Assembly: GCF_002608075.1 (NCBI RefSeq)
Contig: NZ_LAHA01000013.1
Span: 62,001 to 126,000, forward strand
Length of the DNA stretch: 64,000 bases
From: Nostoc linckia z4
GTDB taxonomy: Bacteria; Cyanobacteriota; Cyanobacteriia; Cyanobacteriales; Nostocaceae
Reading direction: 5' to 3'
Position numbers and translations under genes: made by a program. The notes beneath the pieces were generated by a model. The model was given only the letters and a program-made list of their open reading frames with translations, searched no databases and was not told where the DNA came from. Shown here piece after piece: positions 59,901 through 64,000 of this stretch. Within the stretch, counting starts at the first letter, position 1. Each line of letters starts with the position of its first letter.

Positions 59901-60505
59901 GTGGCAGCATTGTGTAGTAGATTTCCATGACTAATCATTACACCCTTTGGTGTGCCTGTAGAACCAGAGGTGTATTGTAGAAAAGCTAAGGTATCTTCAT
60001 TAATAGATGGTTGTTGCCAAGTATCTTCTATTCCCTGTGTCAAATTATCTGTAGTCAACCACTGCAAAGATTCTAAGCCTGTGTTTTGTGTCATTAAAGA
60101 TTGCACTGTCGGCAGAATTTCTGTAGTAGTCAGAGCGATCGCTGCTTGTGCATCTTGGGAAATCGCTTTAATTCTGGGTGTGTTGCGTTCATTTCGTGGT
60201 GGATACGCAGTTACAGCCACAACTCCCGCATACAAGCAACCAAAAAAAGCCACTAAAAAATCTAATCCTTGGGGATAAAGCAATAAAGCACGTTCCCCAG
60301 TTAAACCCAATGCTTGTAATTGAGCCGCTACGCGACGCGATCGCCTATCCAATTCTTGATAGGTTAGTGTCGCTTTTTCTGTTTCCCCATCTAACAAAAA
60401 TGTAAAAGCATCTCTATTTGGCTGCGTAGAACTTCTAAAGCGGAGTAGTTCCACAACTGTAGAAAGATTATTTATCGTATGAAACAAATCAGGAAACTTA
60501 TTCAT
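53918..60505 (-). CDS. Starter protein FAAL-ACP-C-A(Orn/Dab)-NMT-PCP
   Basis: About 2195 residues from ATG 60505 (a TTG lies four codons upstream). A fatty acyl-AMP ligase (about 15-590) has YTSGSTGTPKG near 173 and TWLPMYHDMGLIGG. ACP: GLDSLKV near 640. C domain: HHIISDGWS near 828. A domain: YTSGSTGIPKG near 1302, pocket D-V-G-E-I-G-S-I-D-K, identical to the gramicidin S ornithine code and near Dab codes. An N-methyltransferase (about 1640-1960, VLDIGSGSG near 1690) is inserted before the last A-domain segment, whose Lys is in LPNGKVNRRALP. PCP: LGGHSLL near 2118. The tail is basic (NSRKKAQRLR), fitting a following KS. It loads a fatty acid and joins it to an N-methylated basic amino acid. 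Confidence 0.95.
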   Translation of the reverse strand: MNKFPDLFHTINNLSTVVELLRFRSSTQPNRDAFTFLLDGETEKATLTYQELDRRSRRVAAQLQALGLTGERALLLYPQGLDFLVAFFGCLYAGVVAVTAYPPRNERNTPRIKAISQDAQAAIALTTTEILPTVQSLMTQNTGLESLQWLTTDNLTQGIEDTWQQPSINEDTLAFLQYTSGSTGTPKGVMISHGNLLHNAATTYQFMEHSPECKFVTWLPMYHDMGLIGGILQPLYGNFPCIIMPPAAFLQRPYRWLKAISDYKGTTSGGPNFAFELCTEKITPEQKQTLDLSSWSVAFNGAEPIRHETLERFAAAFAECGFRKEAFYPCYGMAETTLMVSGVDKAAAPTIKTVQKSALELNRVVESSLSNENISHFVSCGRVIPQQEVVIANPETLNTCEVDEIGEIWVSGPSVGQGYWHRSQETAETFGAYLADTGKGPYLRTGDLGFLNNGELFITGRAKDLIIIRGRNLYPQDIELTAQRSHSSLRLGANAAFTLEVNREERLVVVQELEFRAKPNLAEVISAIRQAITEEHEVQVYGVVLIKPGTIPKTSSGKIQRRATRAQFENGELNIVASNILKITDISREKTRLQRSQLLALSPKECQPILENYLIELLAVVLSIAADDINHQEPLSSLGLDSLKVFELKNLIENDLEIEVLIADFFEGMSLRSLATKILAQLTTAAFIPSKSLSQIQPAKVYPLSLAQQRLWFLDRLEPGNPAYNISLAVKLQGQLEITFLEQSLNEIIRRHETLRTTFTTVNGEPVQIIADLLTLSLPVINIESQSNLTVEKLLTQESQQPFDLTQGPLFRAKVLRLAQQEHILLLQMHHIISDGWSTEVLLQEIALLYKAFLNKTASPLPEISIQYKDFAHWQRQWLQGEILQNQLSYWKQQLADVPTVLQLPTDRPRPAVQSSRGLHQFVELPKTLLDDLKAIARQEGVTLFMLLLAAFGTFLYRYTGQDDIPIGSPIANRNSQQFKGLIGFFVNTLVLRTDLSGNPTFQQLLSRVRSLALEAYKHQDLTFDQLVEALNPERNVSHTPLFQVMFDFRNAPLLPEMPDLVASQLKVENETAQFDLSLSVEVGQKLMVSFEYNTDLFDDSTIARMLQHFQNLLCAIVANPQAQLSDLSLLTKKEQHQLLVEFNQTQIPNHKFQITQCIHQLFEAQVEQTPNEVAVVFAQNQLTYQQLNQRANQLAHHLQTLGVGPEVMVGIYMERSVEMVVAALGVLKAGGAYIPLDPVYSHERLAFMLKNMQMSVLVTQKWLVKNLPQHEAKVVCLDSNWESISQHSSENLLHQTTWQNLAYAIYTSGSTGIPKGVMVTHGGLVNAYFAWEDVYSLRSVATSHLQMASFSFDVFTGDLVRALCSGGKLVLCPRELLLQPDRLYALMRSQKVNCGEFVPAVLMNLLQYLQQTQQSLDFMRSLIVGSDSWYVSGYHQVKTFCSHGTRLINSYGVSEATIDSSYFETTTTNLQLERQVPIGRPFTNTQIYLLDSQLQPVPIGVVGELYIGGAGLARGYFNRPESTAEKFIPHPFSQESGARLYKTGDLGRYLEDGNIEFIGRADYQIKIRGFRIELGEIEAILNQHPAVEKAVVVAQEHEPGDKRLVAYVVQNPEPETTAELILGKELSTQQLSQWEGVFDDLYQNLADEQVLKFDIKGWNSSYTGQPIPEAEVRHWVESTVERILSLQPTKVLDIGSGSGLMLFRIAPHCQEYCATDVSQKALLSLKHQMTMLESELSGVTLIHRGANNFEGVVANSFDAVLIVSVMQYFPSIDYLLQVLENAVNAVAPGGFIFLGDIRSLPLLEVFHTSVQFERSPDFVSKEELQQRARKQLFEEKQLVIDPAFFTALKQHLPKISHVEILLERGSYQNELNKFRYDVILHIGDEIPLLDAPWLDWEKQELTLASVQQMLIETAPNILGIAGVPNARIAKDMHIWQWLTSPGGVATVGDMRQFLEKNSHYQGIEPEDFWTLSKDLPYSIDITWSNCGDNGRYDVIFKRQPTIKITQSEITHTAKHRPWRDYTNNPLQAKFALELVPQLRDFLSEKLPEYMIPTNFMLLDALPLLPNGKVNRRALPPPDIATARNTLHTPPETEVEQMIANIWQDVLRLERVGIDDNFFDLGGHSLLVGQVHAQLREKLNRDLSLVEIFQHPTINLLAKHLSEEQQEQPGFEKVMNRSEKQKLALNSRKKAQRLR

Positions 60506-60575
60506 TTGTATATTCAACTCAACGTTATGTGAAATTTATTTTGACATCAGAAACTAAATTAAATCTTATATAGGA

Positions 60576-60731
60576 CTTACGCAAAAACTCTCTCTTGCTC
60601 TTATTTCTCCGTGCCCTCTGTCTTGAAAAGTTCAGATGCCTGCGGCAACCCCTTCGGTGTACGCCGGAAGCCGGCGCTCCGACTTTTCGCTGCGTCCTCT
60701 GTGGTTCAATTTCCCGTTACCTGTGCGTAAG
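60576..60731. mobile_element. MITE-like intergenic element with 8-bp inverted ends
   Basis: CTTACGCA at 60576-60583 and TGCGTAAG at 60724-60731 are perfect inverted repeats bounding about 156 bp. TATA lies just outside both ends. Inside is a second stem (GAAAAGT 60625-60631 / ACTTTTC 60682-60688) and a CTCTGTGGTTC copy of the interspersed repeat family. It has no coding capacity. It separates the first cupin gene from the FAAL gene and so may carry or displace the FAAL promoter. Confidence 0.6.
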
Positions 60732-60754
60732 CAATGTTATAGAATAAGATATTT

Positions 60755-61618
60755 TCATAATTTAAATAAATTCCAAAAACTGAAATTTCCCGCAAAAATT
60801 GAATGATATAAATAATGAGGTGCAGTGTGAAAAAAAACTGATAACATCTTTTTTTGCCAAAAAAAATCTGCAATTTTCACGCCGTACCAAAATGACAATG
60901 AAATATTATCATCGACTGCGGTTACATGATGCCACCAAAAAGGAGGTAAGTAGAGGATTTCTCCCGGTTGAAGTACAAATTCTATTTTTTCTTGCCAAGG
61001 GAATTTCGGAAATAATTCTAAATCTACAGCATCCGGATTCACCTTGCTACCATATAGTGCGCCAGTTGCATCTTCAAGAGGTGGATAAAATGACAAATAA
61101 TCTATAGGCGGATATAAAAGTATTCTTTTTCTGCCTCGAATTTGAGCGAAAAGATTATGTTCGGCATCAAAGTGAAGGCTACTATTTGAGGTAAAATTTT
61201 TGCTGGCTAAACCAAACCACAACCTCACAAATGACTTTCTGTTAAAGTATTGTGGATAAACTACATCTCCAACAAGTTCGGGGAAACGCTCTTCTAAAAT
61301 TGCCTCATTTAAATAACATTCTAAGGTGCGATCGTTATTGATATAATCCTGCAATTTAATTTCTTTATGAGGTTCGTAGCTACGTTCATAAGCAAAGTTC
61401 TGATAATCATTCCAAAAATCTTTTTTATAAAATCTGACTGGCACTAGATTATTGCCACATTTTTCGATCAAATAATCATTTGACCACTGCTGGCAAGCAT
61501 CCCAATGGTTGGCAACGTCTTCAATGATAAAAGGCTGATATTGTTTTGCTATTTCTGAAAATTCCTTTTTACTAGGACTTTTGATTCTGAGAATTGATTC
61601 ATTAGCTTGAACTTTCAT
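60755..61618 (-). CDS. Cupin_8/JmjC-like Fe(II)/2-oxoglutarate oxygenase
   Basis: About 287 residues from the ATG at 61618, which has GGAG five bases upstream (61624-61627). A TTG ten codons earlier is a weaker choice. The JmjC/FIH-like cupin core shows QPFIIEDVANHW near 30, the metal HxD in LHFDAEHN near 150, GRKRILLYPP, then LQPGEILYLPPFWWHHV near 225 with the distal His. The family hydroxylates amino acid residues, free or carrier-bound. It is the first gene of the minus-strand cluster, about 1 kb from the divergent TonB receptor gene and separated from the FAAL gene by a MITE-like element. It is distantly similar to the cupin at 29843-30724. Substrate unknown. Confidence 0.85.
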   Translation of the reverse strand: MKVQANESILRIKSPSKKEFSEIAKQYQPFIIEDVANHWDACQQWSNDYLIEKCGNNLVPVRFYKKDFWNDYQNFAYERSYEPHKEIKLQDYINNDRTLECYLNEAILEERFPELVGDVVYPQYFNRKSFVRLWFGLASKNFTSNSSLHFDAEHNLFAQIRGRKRILLYPPIDYLSFYPPLEDATGALYGSKVNPDAVDLELFPKFPWQEKIEFVLQPGEILYLPPFWWHHVTAVDDNISLSFWYGVKIADFFWQKKMLSVFFHTAPHYLYHSIFAGNFSFWNLFKL

Positions 61619-61623
61619 AAAAA

Positions 61624-61627
61624 CTCC
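61624..61627 (-). promoter_or_regulatory. Ribosome binding site deciding the cupin start
   Basis: GGAG on the minus strand, five bases upstream of ATG 61618. It supports that start over the TTG at 61648. Confidence 0.6.
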
Positions 61628-61772
61628 AACATCTTTACTGGTTTTCAATCAAAGTTTGACGTTGTTTTATTCTTGTCATATAAATGTTAATTTTTAATTC
61701 ATTACCCTGAAAGCAGTTTATTAGCTAACGTCTTATTTTTGAACCGATAATGAATATTCCAGACGTGTCTAA

Positions 61773-61848
61773 TCAGATATCTTTCCCAGCCAAAGCTAAT
61801 GTTTGCAATTGAGCGACTATTGAACGCCATCGCTTAACTAATTCTTCA
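61773..61848 (-). pseudogene. Relic fragment of a FAAL/adenylation domain
   Basis: On the minus strand the DNA reads EELVKRWRSIVAQLQTLALA and then GKDI-stop. This aligns with the FAAL segment QELDRRSRRVAAQLQALGLT of the starter protein, and the nucleotides are also clearly similar over about 65 bases (GAATTG..., GGCTCAATT..., ACTGGG...). No start, stop or further domain is kept, so this is a small non-functional remnant. Confidence 0.6.
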
Positions 61849-62479
61849 GCAAAATCCAAAAGTCATAAGTCAAAAAAATTTTTCCTTGGCTTGTAGACCA
61901 AAATACTGAACCTCACCAATATCATGTCCATGTCCGCCTCATCACTAATCGAAAAATTCTCCAGGTCAGAGCATCAGAACCTCTGGTGTGTCGGTCTAAA
62001 CAATAAGTCTGCAATCGGACATCACATAAGTTGCATCAGCCAACCATTTAGATTGTTTCAACGGTAAATATATAGTGATTTACTTGGACAAATATTTAGA
62101 TTAATGCAACTAATTTTTATTTATCCTTGTTTACACTATCGAGAATAAGTTGCTTTAGCAATAGTACTACTATAGATATTTATTGTTAATATCTAATAAA
62201 TAATTACTTTTACTTATGTAATTTTTATTTTGTGAAATGAACTATTGGTTTCATGTACGGCAAGGAATCACAAGCTTTTTGCCCATAATCAGCATTTGCA
62301 AATCTATTAACCCATAACTTGGGGTTGCCGCCATACTTCAATGCTGAATTTTGTCTTATATGACCTAATTTGTTAATTAAAAACCGATTTTGGCTTATAA
62401 AAGTATTTATAAAAAGAGTATTTTTAACTACCAGTACTTTGTTTAATTGCTTATCAAGCAAATAAATGTTTAGGAAGAA

Positions 62480-62498
62480 TTATTGATTGTCATCTAAA
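62480..62498 (-). promoter_or_regulatory. Possible Fur box 1
   Basis: The minus strand reads TTAGATGACAATCAATAAT. By eye this matches the classical Fur consensus GATAATGATAATCATTATC at 11 of 19 positions. It lies upstream of the TonB receptor and shares the core ATGACAATC with the second site in inverted orientation. Confidence 0.3.
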
Positions 62499-62562
62499 GT
62501 AAACAAAAAAAATTATGAATTATCTTGTATCTGGTATCACTTCATAATATGATTCAACTAAT

Positions 62563-62581
62563 TTAAATGACAATCTTTTTC
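62563..62581 (+). promoter_or_regulatory. Possible Fur box 2
   Basis: TTAAATGACAATCTTTTTC matches the Fur consensus at 13 of 19 positions by eye. It lies 61 bases before the receptor start codon, a position suited to iron repression. Cyanobacterial Fur sites are AT-rich and degenerate, so chance matches are likely. Confidence 0.35.
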
Positions 62582-62641
62582 AAAGTTCGTCATTGTGCGT
62601 TCAGATGCTCTCAAGTAGTGCGATCGAGTGTAAGCGGATAA

Positions 62642-64000
62642 ATGAAGTTAGATAGATTTTTTCAAAGCTTGTTGCTGACAAGTGCGGTTGTTGTTGTTAT
62701 CGGCACTGCTGCTAAAGGTGAGGAAGTATCAGAGGATGTTCAAAGCAAATCTTCTACCCAGAGGGTAGGGAAATCTACATTAGATCGGCAGCTTGCAGTT
62801 ACAGATAAAAAATTTGTTATCAAAAAATCTCAGGTATTAGCCTCTAGTACCAGGAAATCCCGACTGTTGAAGTTTCAGCTTGGAAGTTCGCTACAACAAG
62901 CAAAGTCGAATGAAACAACTAAAAATATTCTTCAACTAGGGGAAATCGAACTTCCTAGCACTAGCGCTCAAATGCTAGTACAGTCACCAACTAACCCTCC
63001 TAACCCAGAACAAACAACTACTGACCCAGTGATACCAATCGCGGGAGTGAAAGCAAATCCCACACAGACTGGTGTGGAGGTGATTTTAGAAACACCCCTT
63101 GGGGAACAACTGCAAGTTACAAATCGCAGTGCGGATAATAATTTTATTGCTGATATTCCCAATGCTCAGTTGCGTTTACCCAGTGGCGATACTTTTACAT
63201 TTCGTTCGGAAAAACCAATTGCGGGAATTACGGAAATCACCGCTACGAATATTGATGCAAATACCGTGCGGGTGACCGTGGTAGGTGACAATACTTTGCC
63301 GACGGTTGAGTTATTTGATGATGATACAGGGCTAGTTTTTGGTGTAACTTCTGCTGCTGCAACAGCAACGCAGCCACCACAGCAGCCGGAAGCACCACAA
63401 ACACAACAGCCAGACAACCAAGAAACAGCCAACCAAACACCCCAAGAAGCACCGGCCGCACAGTCAGATGAGCCGATTGAATTGGTGGTGACTGGAGAAC
63501 AAGATAACTATCGGGTCACGGATAGTAGTACTGGGACGAAAACCGATACACCTTTGCGTGATATTCCCCAATCGATTCAGGTAATACCGCAACAAATATT
63601 GCGCGACCAACAGATTACTGGTTTGGATGATGCGCTCAGAAATGCCCCTGGTGTAAGTCAGAGTTTTAACTCTGCTGCAAATAACTTCTTTTCAATTCGT
63701 GGCTTTGAAGCAGCAGCTACTAATCTTCTGCGGGATGGACTAGTGGATCCTTTAGCCGGACAACTCAATGAATTGACTAGTATTGAGCGAGTGGAAGTTC
63801 TTAAAGGGCCAGCATCCGTATTATTTGGTTTGGGTAATCCGGGGGGAGTTATCAACCTAGTATCCAAACGTCCCTTAAGCGATCCTTTTTACGCCATTGA
63901 TGCCACGGTTGGTAGTTATAGTTTTTACCGGGGTGCCCTTGACTTATCAGGGCCATTAAATGACTCGAAGACAGTGTTGTATCGCTTGAATACTGCCTAT
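62642..64000 (+). CDS. TonB-dependent siderophore receptor, 5' part
   Basis: The first 453 codons of an outer-membrane receptor; it runs off the window end in frame. It starts MKLDRFFQSLLLTSAVVVV, a signal peptide. Residues about 130-230 fit an AMIN-like domain (GVEVILETPLGE..., PNAQLRLPSGDTF), which is common on cyanobacterial receptors. A Pro/Gln-rich linker follows, then a TonB-box-like IELVVTGEQD near 279 and the plug: PLRDIPQSIQVIP, DALRNAPGVSQS, FFSIRGF, SIERVEVLKGPASVLFGLG and GGVINLVSKRP. The motif RDIPQSIQVIP is typical of ferrisiderophore receptors. Divergent to the cluster, it may import an iron complex of the product, or an unrelated siderophore. Confidence 0.93.
   Translation, partial: MKLDRFFQSLLLTSAVVVVIGTAAKGEEVSEDVQSKSSTQRVGKSTLDRQLAVTDKKFVIKKSQVLASSTRKSRLLKFQLGSSLQQAKSNETTKNILQLGEIELPSTSAQMLVQSPTNPPNPEQTTTDPVIPIAGVKANPTQTGVEVILETPLGEQLQVTNRSADNNFIADIPNAQLRLPSGDTFTFRSEKPIAGITEITATNIDANTVRVTVVGDNTLPTVELFDDDTGLVFGVTSAAATATQPPQQPEAPQTQQPDNQETANQTPQEAPAAQSDEPIELVVTGEQDNYRVTDSSTGTKTDTPLRDIPQSIQVIPQQILRDQQITGLDDALRNAPGVSQSFNSAANNFFSIRGFEAAATNLLRDGLVDPLAGQLNELTSIERVEVLKGPASVLFGLGNPGGVINLVSKRPLSDPFYAIDATVGSYSFYRGALDLSGPLNDSKTVLYRLNTAY

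Larger units (their letters stand above)
61619..62641. other. Divergent intergenic region, about 1 kb
   Basis: AT-rich spacer between the cluster and the plus-strand TonB receptor. It holds a short FAAL-like relic (61773-61848) and two Fur-like sites (62480, 62563). The small open frame at 62225-62461 has no recognizable family, ribosome site or codon pattern and is not called. The remainder, including 61860-62220, shows nothing I can identify. Confidence 0.7.

Noticed and set aside
62225..62461. A 78-codon open frame on the minus strand in the intergenic region
   Set aside because: No family resemblance, no ribosome site, AT-rich spacer composition; likely chance.
63166..63867. Several minus-strand open frames opposite the TonB receptor
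   Set aside because: They are antisense to a clear receptor frame that runs unbroken to the window end.

Overview
The window is almost entirely one large NRPS/PKS biosynthetic gene cluster from a filamentous, probably heterocyst-forming cyanobacterium (Nostocales-like). Support for that origin: AT-rich DNA, many HIP1 octamers (GCGATCGC, e.g. near 1035, 12861, 13061, 17407, 24942, 58491, 60128), tandem heptamer repeats of the cyanobacterial STRR type, and enzyme families (FAAL starter, CYP110-like P450s, AMIN-domain TonB receptor) typical of this group. No tRNA, rRNA, CRISPR or transposase gene was seen.

Layout. All 24 genes from 126 to 61618 lie on the minus strand, so the cluster reads from high to low coordinates. 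It opens with a cupin/JmjC-type oxygenase (60755-61618). The assembly line follows in this order: FAAL-ACP-C-A(Orn-like)-NMT-PCP; a TauD oxygenase; KS-AT-KR-ACP-E; an O-methyltransferase; C-A(Gly)-PCP-C-TauD; C*-A(Asn/Asp)-PCP; KS-AT-KR-ACP; a free-standing C; a cupin oxygenase; a diaminobutyrate-type aminotransferase; half-C-A-PCP; KS-AT-KR-ACP; a PanP-like aspartate decarboxylase; KS-(decayed AT)-KR-ACP; KS-AT-ACP; a methyltransferase; and C-A(beta-Ala)-PCP-TE. Tailoring and export genes close the cluster: two P450s, an SDR-like protein, a sucrase/ferredoxin-like protein, a MATE exporter and an MbtH protein. On the plus strand, a TonB-dependent siderophore-type receptor starts at 62642 and runs off the window.

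How the genes fit together. C-terminal and N-terminal tails of consecutive megasynthases fall into three matching classes, which supports a colinear order. The inferred product is a fatty-acylated hybrid with backbone acyl - N-Me-Orn(or Dab) - ketide - Gly - beta-OH-Asn/Asp - ketide - cationic amino acid (Dab?) - ketide - ketide - beta-ketide (or its methyl enol ether) - beta-Ala. The cluster seems to make two of its own monomers: beta-alanine (PanP-like decarboxylase) and 2,4-diaminobutyrate (EctB-like transaminase). Four Fe(II)/2-oxoglutarate-type oxygenases and two P450s indicate heavy oxidation. The receptor, Fur-like sites and the 2Fe-2S sucrase/ferredoxin-like protein hint at an iron-related metabolite, but no catechol or hydroxamate enzyme is visible, so this is only a hypothesis.

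Unusual points: a beta-hydroxylation module split across two proteins; an epimerization-type domain on a malonyl-PKS module and its apparent deletion in a sister module; a PKS module whose AT has lost its catalytic residues; a thioesterase with Cys in place of Ser; P450s lacking the conserved I-helix Thr; an SDR lacking catalytic Ser and Tyr; and genomic repeats translated inside proteins. I could not match the cluster to a characterized product from memory. Monomer calls come from pocket residues read by eye.
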